Positions 49,563 to 58,892 are shown, counted from the first letter of the stretch. The stretch is DNA of 64,000 bases from Govania unica (GCF_027920805.1 NZ_JANWOI010000005.1:97129-161128), one strand, 5' to 3'. Made by a program: numbers and translations. Notes: generated by a model from the sequence alone, not told the origin.

Positions 49563-50981
49563 TCAGGGTTTCAGGATTTTCCCGGGGTTCATGATCATGT
49601 CGGGATCGAGCGCGGTTTTGATGGCGCGCATGACGCTGACGGCCTCCCCATGTTCGGCAATCAGGAAGTCCCGTTTGCCCTGGCCGATGCCATGTTCGCC
49701 GGTGCAGGTGCCCTCCATGGCCAGCGCCCGCATGACCATGCGGTCATTCAGGGCAAAGGCGCGTTTGGTTTCGTCCGGGTCCTTATGATCATAAAGCAGG
49801 ATGGTGTGGAAATTGCCGTCGCCCACATGCCCGGCGATGGGGATGGGAAAGCCTTCGGCCTTGAAATCGGCCTCGGTCTCAAGAATGCAATCGGCGAGCC
49901 GGGAGATCGGCACGCAGACGTCGGTGGTGATCATGTCGGCGCCGGGCCGGATGTTCATGGCGGCATAGGCCACGTCATGCCGCGCCTGCCACAGTCGGGT
50001 GCGATCCTCGGTCTTTGTGGTCCAGGCGAAATCGCCGCCGCCGCAGTCCTGAGCGATGGCGCCGAAATTCTCCGCCTGCTCGGCCACGCCCGCCGGGCTG
50101 CCATGAAATTCCAGGAACAGGGTCGGGCGCTCGGCATAGCTCAGTTTCGAATAGCTGTTGATGGCGGCGATCATGGCGCTGTTCAACAGCTCGATCCGGG
50201 CGATGGGGATGCCGGATTGTATGGTGGTGATGACGGTGTTGACCGCACCTTCAAGGCTATCGAACCCGACCACTGCCGACGACATGGCCTCGGGAATACC
50301 ATAAAGCCGCAGGGTGGCTTCGGTGATGATGCCAAGGGTGCCTTCCGAGCCCACAAACAACCGCGTGAGGTCATAGCCGGCGGCGGATTTGCGGGCGCGG
50401 CGGGCGGTGCGGATGATGCGGCCGTCGGCCAGCACCACGGTGAGGGCCAGTACATTTTCGCGCATGGTGCCATAGCGCACGGCATTGGTGCCCGAGGCGC
50501 GGGTGGCGCACATGCCGCCAAGGGAGGCATTGGCGCCGGGATCAATGGGGAAAAACAGGCCGCTGTCGCGGATATGGGCGTTCAGGTCCATGCGGGTGAC
50601 GCCAGCCTCGACCGTGACGTCGAGATCCGCAGTATTGACTTTGAGAATGCGGTTCAGGCCGCCGAGATCGATACAGATGCCGCCTTCGATGGCATTGATA
50701 TGGCCTTCAAGGGAGGTCCCGGTGCCGTAAGCGATGACCGGAACCCTGTGGGCGGCGCAGATCCTGACGATGGCGGCCACTTCCTCGGTCGTGCCGGGGA
50801 AGGCTACGGCATCGGGCAGCGCGGCCTCGTGATGCGACAGGTCTTTACCGTGATGACCGCGCACGGCGGCGCCGGTGGACAGGCGCTCCCCCAGTAGGGC
50901 GCGGAGGTCGGTGATGACGGTGGCAATGGCTTCGGCAGTCGCTGTCACAATGATGTTTCCGTTCAGAGCGGCGCTGATCAT
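49563..50981 (-). CDS. FAD-linked oxidoreductase, D-lactate/glycolate dehydrogenase type
   Basis: A 472-residue FAD-binding_4/FAD-oxidase_C protein. The PCMH FAD domain shows VIAYGTGTSLEGHINAIEGG, GANASLGGMCATRASGTNAVRYGTM; the C-terminal half has HVGDGNFHTILL and GTCTGEHGIGQGK. Members include cytochrome-linked D-lactate dehydrogenase and the GlcD glycolate oxidase subunit; the substrate is not settled. The start is tentative: the ATG at 50981 lacks a good ribosome site and a GTG about ten codons further in is possible. Confidence 0.88.
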   Translation of the reverse strand: MISAALNGNIIVTATAEAIATVITDLRALLGERLSTGAAVRGHHGKDLSHHEAALPDAVAFPGTTEEVAAIVRICAAHRVPVIAYGTGTSLEGHINAIEGGICIDLGGLNRILKVNTADLDVTVEAGVTRMDLNAHIRDSGLFFPIDPGANASLGGMCATRASGTNAVRYGTMRENVLALTVVLADGRIIRTARRARKSAAGYDLTRLFVGSEGTLGIITEATLRLYGIPEAMSSAVVGFDSLEGAVNTVITTIQSGIPIARIELLNSAMIAAINSYSKLSYAERPTLFLEFHGSPAGVAEQAENFGAIAQDCGGGDFAWTTKTEDRTRLWQARHDVAYAAMNIRPGADMITTDVCVPISRLADCILETEADFKAEGFPIPIAGHVGDGNFHTILLYDHKDPDETKRAFALNDRMVMRALAMEGTCTGEHGIGQGKRDFLIAEHGEAVSVMRAIKTALDPDMIMNPGKILKP

Positions 50982-51064
50982 GGTATGGTTGCATGGTAAA
51001 CCCCTGCCGGGCCAGTGCAATAGCGTCCGGGCTGACATCTTCGTGAAATGACTGGAGAGATCCT

Positions 51065-51367
51065 ATGACGGAACGGTTTGGACGGCGACTGCTTGGGGCG
51101 GTGATGGCTCTTGCGGTTCTGAGCGGGAGCGCTGCCGGGGCGGCGGAAACGCAGCTTGGCAATGACGCGGACCGGATGGCTCAGGTCACCCGTGATCTGC
51201 AGTATAAAAGCGTGGTCGGCAATCAGATTTCGGTCCTGAGCGCCTCCGATGACGGCGCGGTCTGGGCGGTGACGAGCGCCGGGACCTTGATGCATTGCCT
51301 GTTTGATAAAACGCAGCAACGGGTGCGTTGCTATGACCGCGAAGGGCCATCCAAGACGCAATATTGA
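51065..51367 (+). CDS. Small secreted hypothetical protein
   Basis: A 100-residue protein with GGAGAG ribosome site, signal peptide (to about AAGAA) and a mature part containing VLSASDDGAVWAVTSAGTLMHCLFDKTQQRVRCYD, with two cysteines likely bonded. Family unknown. Confidence 0.65.
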   Translation: MTERFGRRLLGAVMALAVLSGSAAGAAETQLGNDADRMAQVTRDLQYKSVVGNQISVLSASDDGAVWAVTSAGTLMHCLFDKTQQRVRCYDREGPSKTQY

Positions 51368-51381
51368 GAAACGGGGATGTT

Positions 51382-51600
51382 TTAGTGCGTATGCAGCGCC
51401 GCAGACGCCTCGGCGTCCGGTGCAACGCGCTGCCAGACTTTTTCATGGAAGAAAAAGACCACTGAATTGACCAGGGGTTCAATCAGGGCGACACCGCTCG
51501 CGATGGCGACGGATCCAGTCAGGGCATAAGTCACGCCGAAGCCCACCGCAATATGGAGGACGGCGAAACTGACGGTTTTGGCGAAATCGCGGCTCATCAT
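51382..51600 (-). CDS. DUF2061 small membrane protein
   Basis: A 72-residue protein with two predicted membrane spans (TVSFAVLHIAVGFGVTYALTG and VAIASGVALIEPLVNSVVFFF), ending FHEKVWQRVAPDAEAS. The pattern, including EPLVNSVVFFFHEKVW, matches the DUF2061 family. A promoter with a Fur-like palindrome lies directly upstream; the leader is about 14 nt. Function unknown. Confidence 0.85.
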   Translation of the reverse strand: MMSRDFAKTVSFAVLHIAVGFGVTYALTGSVAIASGVALIEPLVNSVVFFFHEKVWQRVAPDAEASAALHTH

Positions 51601-51613
51601 GAAAATCCTTTCT

Positions 51614-51649
51614 GCAAATGATAATAATTATTAATTGCATATCTTTCAA
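51614..51649 (-). promoter_or_regulatory. Promoter of the DUF2061 gene overlapped by a Fur-like palindrome
   Basis: Reverse strand: -35 TTGAAA (51649-51644), 17-bp spacer, -10 TATTAT (51626-51621). A 25-bp palindrome (51614-51638, 10 of 12 pairs) covers the -10 and contains TGATAAT-A-ATTATTA (51619-51633), one base from the consensus TGATAAT-n-ATTATCA of Fur-type 7-1-7 boxes. Iron- or manganese-dependent repression is inferred, not shown. The MATE gene starts 143 bp away on the other side. Confidence 0.6.
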
Positions 51650-51775
51650 GGAAAAATCCCACGCTCTGGCTGACGGCCTGTGGCGGGCTTCTCCGACCGG
51701 AAGGGCCTTACCGCATGTGATTGGTTGCCTGTCCTGGCCAAAGCGGTTAAATCCTTAGGATAAATTACGGATCAC

Positions 51776-53143
51776 ATGATGACCTTTTTCGACCATGCCA
51801 AGCGCACCCTGAGTCTGGCCCTGCCGATGATGCTGGCGCAGGGCTTGTCGCTTGCTGCTTATATTATCGATACCGTGATGGTCGGGCAGGCCGGGGGCGA
51901 GGAACTGGCGTTTCTCAGCACCGGGCGGGCGGTCGTTCTCGTGGTGATCATGGTTGGTATCGGGCTGTTGAACGGGGTGATCGTGCTGACGGCGCGGGCC
52001 GATGGCGCGGGGGATCCGATGCTCTGCGGACGGCTGTGGAAAAGCGGGTTGATCTATGCCGGGCTGCTTGGCGCCTGCGCTGTGCTGGCGATCAGTTTTG
52101 GCGGTGGCCCGGCTTTGGCGGCGGTCGGGCTTGCGCCGGATCTGGTGGTGGGCGGCGGCCGTTACCTCGCTTATATGGGCTTTGCCATTCCGGGGACTTA
52201 TTTTTTCGTCTGCTCCAACTTCTTTTTGCAGGGCTTGAGCCGTCCCAAGCCCGGCATGGTTGCCATGCTGCTGGCGACGCCGCTTAATATCGGGCTCAAT
52301 CTGATCATGATCTATGGCTATTGGGGGTTCCCGGCCATGGGGGCTGCGGGGGCGGCGCTGGCCACTGCTATCAGCCAATGGAGCGCGGCGCTCGGCCTGT
52401 TCCTGTATATTCGCGGCATGAAGGACCGCAGCCGTTTTGGCATCGGCAGCGGGACGCTCAGTTTGCGGGCGCTCTGGCACGATGGTGCGCGGGTGCGGTA
52501 TTTCGGCTTTCCGCTTGGGGTCGCAAGCGGGCTCGAGTTCCTCGGCTCCACGGCCAATATCATGTTCGCCGGACTGATCGGAGCCGTCACGTTGTCGGGC
52601 CTCGAAGTCGTCTATAACATGCATCTTCTGGCCTTTATCGTGTGCTTTTCGATTGCTTCGGCAACATCAGTGCGGGTTGGCAATGCGGTGGGGGCGCAGC
52701 GGCTGGGTGACATTCCGCGCATCGTGCCGACCGGGGTGTCTCTGGCGTTTCTGAGCATGCTGCCGTTTGCGCTCGCCTATGCCTTGTTGCCGGGGCCATT
52801 CTTTTCGCTTTTTACCCCGGACCTGAAGATTCATGCCATGGCGCGGCTGATGCTGCCGTTTATTCTCGTGGCCTTGTTTTTTGATGCGATGCAGTTCGTC
52901 CTGCTGCATTCCCTGCGCGCGGCGGGGGATCAGTGGACGGCCTCTATTCTGCAGGTGACGGCGTTTTTGCTGGTCATGGTGCCGGCGGCCTGGATTCTGG
53001 CCTTCCCGGCCGGGTTCGGCGGGCCGGGCATCGCGGCGTCTTTTGCCATCGGTTCCTCCACGGCAGCCGTGCTTCTGGGCGGGCGCTTTGCCCTGCTTGC
53101 ACGGCGGAATGCCTTCCGGCAGAGTACAGATATCAAGACCTGA
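51776..53143 (+). CDS. MATE-family efflux transporter
   Basis: A 455-residue protein with about twelve helices in two MatE repeats. LALPMMLAQGLSLAAYIIDTVMVGQAGGEELA is the opening motif; MVAMLLATPLNIGLNLIMIYG and SASSVRVGNAVGAQR-type sequence (ATSVRVGNAVGAQRLGDI) follow. Family members export cationic drugs or metabolites by Na+ or H+ antiport. Substrate unknown. The next gene starts 13 bp after its stop. Confidence 0.9.
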   Translation: MMTFFDHAKRTLSLALPMMLAQGLSLAAYIIDTVMVGQAGGEELAFLSTGRAVVLVVIMVGIGLLNGVIVLTARADGAGDPMLCGRLWKSGLIYAGLLGACAVLAISFGGGPALAAVGLAPDLVVGGGRYLAYMGFAIPGTYFFVCSNFFLQGLSRPKPGMVAMLLATPLNIGLNLIMIYGYWGFPAMGAAGAALATAISQWSAALGLFLYIRGMKDRSRFGIGSGTLSLRALWHDGARVRYFGFPLGVASGLEFLGSTANIMFAGLIGAVTLSGLEVVYNMHLLAFIVCFSIASATSVRVGNAVGAQRLGDIPRIVPTGVSLAFLSMLPFALAYALLPGPFFSLFTPDLKIHAMARLMLPFILVALFFDAMQFVLLHSLRAAGDQWTASILQVTAFLLVMVPAAWILAFPAGFGGPGIAASFAIGSSTAAVLLGGRFALLARRNAFRQSTDIKT

Positions 53144-53156
53144 GAGGGGGGCGGGA

Positions 53157-56100
53157 GTGACTGAAATCGCGGCTGGAATCGTCCGGGAAGATGCCGTGAA
53201 ACGCAGGCATTTTGAGACTGTCACCCGCCTCCGCACAGAAGAACGGGTGCGTGGGGTTCTCAAATGGCTGTCGGTCCTGCTGCTGGCGGGGATCATCTTC
53301 GTCAGCATGCTGCCCTATGAATTTATCGATCAGACCTTTGATCAGGCGCTAGCGCATTTTCTCAATGCGCAACCCATTGATCCTTATATCTGGGTCAGCG
53401 ACCAGTGCACCGGCCATGCCATGGCCTATGGCGCCTTGGCTTTTTGTCTCATGGGGGCCACCCTGCGGCGGGACGGCATTTTACCGGCTGTGCTAGCCTC
53501 GGCTTTTGCCTTTGCGGTCTGTCTCGGCTTCAGCTGTCTGATGGAATTTGCCCAGACCTATCTTCCGGCGCGCAGTGTGTCGGCGAACGATATCGCCGCT
53601 GGTTGCATGGGCGCGCTGACGGCCATTGTGACCTGGTTCGTGCTCGGGCCAAGCCTGCTTGAGTTCGGGGCACGCATCGCCCGCGGCGGCGTGGCGGCCC
53701 TGATGGCGGGGGCGTCGCTTTACGCCATCGTTTATGCCGTGATCATGTTTTTTCCGTTCGACATTGTTTTCTCCTTCGCCGATCTGCGCGAGATGATGGC
53801 CGCCGGGAAGTCTTTTCTTGGGGCGGAGACGAGCAACGCTGGCTTGGCGCGCGGGTCCGTGAGGGTGGTGATGGAGATTGCCCTGGCGGCGCCGCTTGGG
53901 GTTTTGCTACTGCGGCGTCCTGCAATTGTGGCGGTCGTCGTTGCTCTCTGCGTCGGGTTCGGGGTGGAGATCATCCAGTTCGGGCTGGTAACCGGACAAA
54001 GCACGGCTTTTGCCGGGGTGACGCGCAGCCTTGGTGTTTTCCTTGGCTGGGTCGCGGCGCGGGCTTTGCTGCGGCTTGATCATATGCCGGTACTCGGGGA
54101 CAGGTCGCGGCTTATGTTGCGGCTTGGCGCGGCGCTGGCGTTGGTGCCGTTTGCTTTGCTCGTGGTGCTCCTCGATCGCTGGACGGCGGGGACGCGGCCC
54201 GGTTTCGATCAGGCGCTGGCTATTCTGGGCGCTGTCAATTGGCTGCCGTTTTATTATTTCTATTCGGGTGACGAAGTGGTGGCGGCGGTCAGCGCCATGT
54301 CGCAGATCGCGCAGTATCTGCCGCTTGGCGTGCTGATCTGGATCATTTACGGCCGTGGCGGCGGGCGTTCCTTATGGACGGCGGGGGTTCTGTCCCTGTT
54401 GCTCACGGCGCTTGTGGAAACCGGCGGGCTGTTCGTGGCCGGATATCGTCCTGACCCCACCAATCTGTTGCTGAACCTGATCGGGGCCTTGGGCGGCGTC
54501 TGGTTTGCCGGGGGCGCTCATTACTGGCTCGGGCGGATATTTTCGGGTCGTGCGACGGAGCATGATCTGGCCCCGAGGGCAAAGTCCGCGCCCGGATGGA
54601 GCCTGTCGGCGCTGGCGGCTGTCCTGTTGATGGTCGCGGCGCTGTTGTTGCTGTTTGATTATCCGGTGGCCAATGGCTGGCTGCTTGGCGGGTTGCTGGC
54701 CTATGCGTTGTTGCTGCGGGCCCATCCGCTGGCCTGGCTTGTGATCATCCCGGCGGCCTTGCCGGTGCTTGATTTCACGGTGCTGACCGGGCGGGCCATG
54801 TTGGACCCGTTTGATGCGCTGCTGCTGGTGACGCTGGCCATGGAGCTTTGGCGCAAGCCTTTGCGGCTTGGGGATTTCGGCTGGCGCGGGGCGTTTCTCT
54901 GGCTCATGCTGGCCTATCTTGCCGCTTATGTGATCGCGGTTCTGAACGGTTTGCTGCCGCTGCCGCCGTTTGACGCCAATAGCTTCAGTTCGCCCTATTC
55001 AAGCTGGCAGACGCTTTGGGCCTCCAAGGGGTTGCTGGCGGCGATCCTGCTCGCACCCATGCTGTGGCGGGCGGTGCGCGACAATCCGGGGGCGTTTTTG
55101 CTGCTCGGCTACGGCATGGCCAGCGGGTTGCTGCTCAGTGGTCTCGTGGTGATGTGGGAACGTTTCCTGTTTACCGGCCTGCTCAATTTCAACACGGAAT
55201 ATCGGGCCGTCGGGCCGTTTGGCACCATGCGCACGGGCGGGGCGCATCTTGACGCGTATCTGGCCACCGCCCTGCCGTTCTCTGCTGTGATTTTCCTCAT
55301 GCATCGTAACTTGAAGGGCATGATCGGGGCGCTTCTGCTGGCCTTGATCGGGCTTTACGGGACCTATGTCACCTTTTCGCGCGGGCCTTATCTGGCGGTT
55401 CTCGCGGCGGCTCTGGTGCTCGGCCTTGGGCTTTGGCTTGCTGTGCGGAAGCGCGAGGGGCATGCCCTGCGGTTCCTGACCTTTGTCCTTGTCGGGGTTG
55501 GACTTGCGGCGGCGGCGGCGGTGCCGTTTTTCAATGGTTCGTTTCTCGCCAAACGGTTCGAGACCATGTCCGAGGACAGCGGCATTCGCTGGAACCACTG
55601 GCAGCATGTGCTCGATCTGCGGGACGGGGATGCGGCCAGTCTGCTGTTCGGCATGGGGCCGGGGCGGTATCCCGCGTTTTATTACGCGAAGGACAGCAGC
55701 AAGACCCCGGTCGGGAGCGTCAGTCTCGGGCAGGAGGGCGCGCGGAGCTTCGTGCGTCTGGCGGCGGGCAAACCGGTTTATTTTTCGCAATTCGTGCGGG
55801 TGCAGCCGGCACATCACTATACGCTCAGCTATCGTGTGCGCGCTTATGGCGAGAACGCGGCGTTGGCGGTGCCGATCTGCGAAAAATGGGTGGCGGATTC
55901 CTTTGGCTGCAAATGGACCTCGACCGCGATTGCCGACGGGACTGGGCAATGGAGCGCGGTTTCGCTGCCGCTTAAAAGCGGCGATCTCGCCTCGGCGCGG
56001 GGACGGGCCGGTTGGATCACCAGCCGCCCGGTCAAATTCACCCTGTATAATCCGGTGGCCAAAACTGTCGTTGATGTCACGGACATAAAGCTCAGCACCG

Positions 56101-56474
56101 AATCCGGGCGCAATCTGGTGGACAATGGCGATTTTTCCGATGGACTTGATTTTTGGTACATGACCGCCGACGACCCCTTGCCCTGGCATATGGACAATCT
56201 GTTCGTTGCGGGGCTGTTCGAGCAGGGCTATCTGGGACTGGCGCTATTTCTTGGTCTGGTGACGGTGGTCGGTGTGCGGTTGATTGGCGAGGTTTTGGAG
56301 GGGGATCGCCTATCGGCGGTATTCTTGGCGGCTTTCACCGGGTTTCTGGTGGTCGGCGTGATCGGTAGTCCGCTCGATTCACCACGCCTGGGGCTGCTGT
56401 TCTATCTGTTGTTGTTCGCGGCTTATTATCTCTGCGAGCTGATGCGGCGGGAGCGTCGGGCGGCTTTGGCCTGA
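53157..56474 (+). CDS. Triple VanZ-like / O-antigen-ligase-like fusion protein
   Basis: A 1,105-residue membrane protein, start GTG at 53157 with a purine-rich site. Three VanZ-like segments: about 35-165 (SMLPYEF; GHAMAYGALAF; ARSVSANDIAAGCMGA), about 180-305 (FFPFDIVFSF; VGFGVEIIQFG; TRSLGVFLGW) and about 355-455 (NWLPFYYFYSGDE; ETGGLFVAGYRPDPTNLLLN). Then an O-antigen ligase/polymerase-like part from about 500, with YVTFSRGPYLAVL near 737. A periplasmic carbohydrate-binding-like beta domain is inserted at about 860-1000 (FVRVQPAHHYTLSYRVRAYG; LVDNGDFSDGLDFW), followed by HMDNLFVAGLFEQGYLG, which fits the ligase active-site loop. Role: probably surface-glycan assembly. Confidence 0.8.
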   Translation: MTEIAAGIVREDAVKRRHFETVTRLRTEERVRGVLKWLSVLLLAGIIFVSMLPYEFIDQTFDQALAHFLNAQPIDPYIWVSDQCTGHAMAYGALAFCLMGATLRRDGILPAVLASAFAFAVCLGFSCLMEFAQTYLPARSVSANDIAAGCMGALTAIVTWFVLGPSLLEFGARIARGGVAALMAGASLYAIVYAVIMFFPFDIVFSFADLREMMAAGKSFLGAETSNAGLARGSVRVVMEIALAAPLGVLLLRRPAIVAVVVALCVGFGVEIIQFGLVTGQSTAFAGVTRSLGVFLGWVAARALLRLDHMPVLGDRSRLMLRLGAALALVPFALLVVLLDRWTAGTRPGFDQALAILGAVNWLPFYYFYSGDEVVAAVSAMSQIAQYLPLGVLIWIIYGRGGGRSLWTAGVLSLLLTALVETGGLFVAGYRPDPTNLLLNLIGALGGVWFAGGAHYWLGRIFSGRATEHDLAPRAKSAPGWSLSALAAVLLMVAALLLLFDYPVANGWLLGGLLAYALLLRAHPLAWLVIIPAALPVLDFTVLTGRAMLDPFDALLLVTLAMELWRKPLRLGDFGWRGAFLWLMLAYLAAYVIAVLNGLLPLPPFDANSFSSPYSSWQTLWASKGLLAAILLAPMLWRAVRDNPGAFLLLGYGMASGLLLSGLVVMWERFLFTGLLNFNTEYRAVGPFGTMRTGGAHLDAYLATALPFSAVIFLMHRNLKGMIGALLLALIGLYGTYVTFSRGPYLAVLAAALVLGLGLWLAVRKREGHALRFLTFVLVGVGLAAAAAVPFFNGSFLAKRFETMSEDSGIRWNHWQHVLDLRDGDAASLLFGMGPGRYPAFYYAKDSSKTPVGSVSLGQEGARSFVRLAAGKPVYFSQFVRVQPAHHYTLSYRVRAYGENAALAVPICEKWVADSFGCKWTSTAIADGTGQWSAVSLPLKSGDLASARGRAGWITSRPVKFTLYNPVAKTVVDVTDIKLSTESGRNLVDNGDFSDGLDFWYMTADDPLPWHMDNLFVAGLFEQGYLGLALFLGLVTVVGVRLIGEVLEGDRLSAVFLAAFTGFLVVGVIGSPLDSPRLGLLFYLLLFAAYYLCELMRRERRAALA

Positions 56475-56592
56475 GACCGTCAGGCCAAGATCGTTGTCCG
56501 CCGGGACGGAATGTGAAAGACTAGCTCGGCTATCTGGTTCTCAAACTTGCTCTGTTCTGTCTGGTCTGTTCCTGTCGCGCATGGGGGACTTC

Positions 56593-57630
56593 ATGTCAGA
56601 GGATGTCTTGTCAACCGATGCCATCATCATTGGCGCCGGACCTGTTGGTCTTTTTGCGGTTTTCGAGTTGGGGCTGCTCGGGCTCAAATGCCATCTGGTC
56701 GATAACCTCGACCGGCCGGGCGGGCAATGCACGCAGCTGTACCCGGAAAAGCCCATTTTCGATATTCCAAGCCGCCCGCGTTGCACGGGTCAGGAACTGA
56801 CGGACGATCTGGTGCTGCAGGCGCAACCGTTCGAGCCCGTCTATCACTTCAAACAGCAGGCGGAAACTCTGCGGCGCCTCGATGACGGGCGTTGGCTGGT
56901 CACATGCTTTGGTGGCCTTGAAATCGCCGCCCCGATTGTGGTGATCGCCGCCGGGGCCGGAAGCTTTGTGCCCAAACGCCCGCCGCTTGACCATGTGGAA
57001 GATTATGAAAACGGTGGCGTCCATTATGCCGTCCGCCGTATGGAGGAATTTCGTGGCAAACGGCTGGTGATCGCGGGCGGCGGGGATTCAGCGCTTGATT
57101 GGGTGCTGAATCTGGCGCCTCTCGCGGCCGAGCTTACCCTCGTGCATCGGCGGGAGGAGTTCCGCGCTGCCCCGGATTCGGTCGGGCATATGCTGGCGCT
57201 GGTGGCGGCGGGACAGATGCGGCTGATCATCGGCAGCGTGCGCGAGCTGATTGGGGAGGGCGGAACCCTGCATGCGCTTGGGGTTCAGCATAAGGACGGG
57301 GCGACGGAAACGATTTCCTGCGACGCCTTTCTGCCGTTCTTCGGGCTCAAGATCAATCTTGGGCCGCTTGCCGACTGGGGATTTGCGTTTGATGCCCATC
57401 ATCGCATTCTGGTCGATCCGGTCACCTATGAGGCCGGGCTGCCGGGTGTTTATGCGGTCGGCGATATGTGCACCTATGGCGGCAAGCTCAAGCTGATCCT
57501 GTCGGGATTTCACGAGGCGGCGGTTATGGCCCATGCCGCCTTTCATCATGCCCGTCCCAATGAAAAAATGGTGACCGGCTACACCACCACCAATACGGAA
57601 CTGCAACGCCGCCTGGGTGTCGGCGTCTGA
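56593..57630 (+). CDS. Ferredoxin/flavodoxin-NADP+ reductase, thioredoxin-reductase-like type
   Basis: A 345-residue FAD/NADPH enzyme. FAD site IIIGAGPVGLFAVFELGLLG, YPEKPIFDIP, and VIAAGAGSF; NADPH site VIAGGGDSALDW; C-terminal VYAVGDMCTYGGKLKLILSGFHEAAVMAH. There is no CxxC, so it is not a thioredoxin reductase; the architecture is that of the YumC/type-2 FNR family. The ATG at 56593 with GGGGGA four bases upstream is preferred over one at 56581. Confidence 0.9.
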   Translation: MSEDVLSTDAIIIGAGPVGLFAVFELGLLGLKCHLVDNLDRPGGQCTQLYPEKPIFDIPSRPRCTGQELTDDLVLQAQPFEPVYHFKQQAETLRRLDDGRWLVTCFGGLEIAAPIVVIAAGAGSFVPKRPPLDHVEDYENGGVHYAVRRMEEFRGKRLVIAGGGDSALDWVLNLAPLAAELTLVHRREEFRAAPDSVGHMLALVAAGQMRLIIGSVRELIGEGGTLHALGVQHKDGATETISCDAFLPFFGLKINLGPLADWGFAFDAHHRILVDPVTYEAGLPGVYAVGDMCTYGGKLKLILSGFHEAAVMAHAAFHHARPNEKMVTGYTTTNTELQRRLGVGV

Positions 57631-57717
57631 GGGGATAGTTCTGAACAGAAGCGGCTGGTGAAAATCTGTCGATCTCCGCCAGCCGCAGTGTCATGTCATC
57701 GCGAGGGTGAACGCAGG

Positions 57718-58083
57718 TTAACGTCCGCGACCGCCGCCATGGCCGCCACCACCGCCATGACCACCACCACCGCCATGACCACCACCCATGTGACCGCCGC
57801 CACGGAAGCCGCCGCCTCTGTGATCTCTGTCACGGTAGCCGTTACTGCGATAGTAGGAATGGCCATAACCATAGGGCGCGTAGTAGCCTGGGACCGGTAC
57901 ATAGTAATAGGGATCATAGTAGTAATCCGAATAGTACCCAGGGGGGTAATAAAACGGATCAGCATAAACAGGCACGCCGATCGACAGGCTGACGGATGTG
58001 CGGGCCATGGCGTCTGGAGCAGCAAAAACAGCTAGCAAAGCCGCGAGGCCGAGGCCAGTGCTGAGGATTTGGGTCTTGTTCAT
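57718..58083 (-). CDS. Secreted Gly/His/Tyr-rich low-complexity protein
   Basis: A 121-residue protein with signal peptide (MNKTQILSTGLGLAALLAVFAAPDAMA). The mature part begins TSVSLSIGVPVYADPFYYPP, continues with Tyr/Pro-rich sequence, and ends in Gly-His repeats (GGGHGGGGGHGGG). Possible metal binding through His, or an extended envelope filler; unknown. Divergent from the PepSY operon across an intergenic palindrome. Confidence 0.72.
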   Translation of the reverse strand: MNKTQILSTGLGLAALLAVFAAPDAMARTSVSLSIGVPVYADPFYYPPGYYSDYYYDPYYYVPVPGYYAPYGYGHSYYRSNGYRDRDHRGGGFRGGGHMGGGHGGGGGHGGGGGHGGGRGR

Positions 58084-58133
58084 CTTGTGATACTCCTGGA
58101 GGAAGCTGAAGACACCTCACGTCTTTGTGTCGT

Positions 58134-58147
58134 CTCACTGCAGTGAG
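58134..58147. promoter_or_regulatory. 14-bp perfect palindrome CTCACTGCAGTGAG between divergent genes
   Basis: Lies 51 bp from the Gly/His protein start and 78 bp from the PepSY start, a position suited to an operator controlling either or both. The binder is unknown; the response regulator encoded next door is one candidate, though OmpR-type regulators normally use direct repeats. Confidence 0.4.
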
Positions 58148-58224
58148 TGTATTCGCGGGAAGCTGAATTCTGTCTGAGGGGGGCGTTCATGTGCTGTTAA
58201 ACTGGTGGGGGGTATGACCTCAGT

Positions 58225-58836
58225 ATGATGAGTTACAGGGTCGTAAAAGGAACGCGATGGACGATCGCTGCCGGAGTGGTGGCCCTGCTTGCCATTGCGG
58301 ATGCTGCGGGCCGCCCTGTTCATGCCTTTGATCCTGATCGTCCGGTGCGACAGGCGCAGTCGCGGAAAATGGATCAGGATCCGCCGGTTCGGGGGATTCC
58401 GGCGGAAAGCGGACAGCGGCATGGCGTGAGGCCGCCTTATCCGAGCCAGAGTTCTCCCAATCACTCTCATTCCGGTTCCAAAAACGTCGAGCCGCGCTCT
58501 GACGGCTCAGAGGTGATTTCCGGACGGGAGCGCAAACCTTCAGCACTTTATCCGAATGATGATCGTGATCGCCGCGCCTTGCAGCAGATGATGGGCCATG
58601 ACCGGGCGCGGGCGGCGGTGCAGACCGGAACGATTCGCTCCCTGACCGAAATTCGCGGCCAGGTGCGGCGTCAGTTTGATGGTCGCATCGTCGGCGTCGA
58701 GCTTTATGAAAACCGGATGGGCGGCGGCCCGGATTGGGTCTATGACCTGCGCGTGCTCAATCCGCACGGCAATGTGGTGGCGGTGGAAATGGATGCGCGC
58801 ACGGGCCGGGTACTGGCCGTGCGCGGAATGCGTTAA
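58225..58836 (+). CDS. Secreted PepSY-domain protein
   Basis: A 203-residue protein with signal peptide (residues 1-34, ending PVHA), a basic, Ser/Pro-rich disordered middle, and a C-terminal PepSY-like domain (about 135-203: SLTEIRGQVRRQFDGRIVGVELYENR...DARTGRVLAVRGM). It is followed by response regulator and kinase genes; PepSY proteins next to two-component systems are often envelope sensors or modulators. Confidence 0.78.
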   Translation: MMSYRVVKGTRWTIAAGVVALLAIADAAGRPVHAFDPDRPVRQAQSRKMDQDPPVRGIPAESGQRHGVRPPYPSQSSPNHSHSGSKNVEPRSDGSEVISGRERKPSALYPNDDRDRRALQQMMGHDRARAAVQTGTIRSLTEIRGQVRRQFDGRIVGVELYENRMGGGPDWVYDLRVLNPHGNVVAVEMDARTGRVLAVRGMR

Positions 58837-58892
58837 AATAGAGCGATCTGGAAAACAGGGCGACCGGTCACAAAAAGGGTAGTGAAACAATC

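Noticed and set aside
48906..50897. Open frame of 663 codons on the forward strand across the end of the peptidase gene and the FAD dehydrogenase gene
   Set aside because: Antisense to two genes with strong motifs; composition is low-complexity Gly/Ala/Asp as expected from an antisense shadow.
56593..57630. Thioredoxin reductase
   Set aside because: No CxxC redox motif; the pattern is that of ferredoxin-NADP reductase type 2.
58134..58147. OmpR-type direct-repeat binding site for the adjacent regulator
   Set aside because: The site is a perfect inverted repeat, unlike the direct repeats usual for this family; kept only as an unassigned palindrome.
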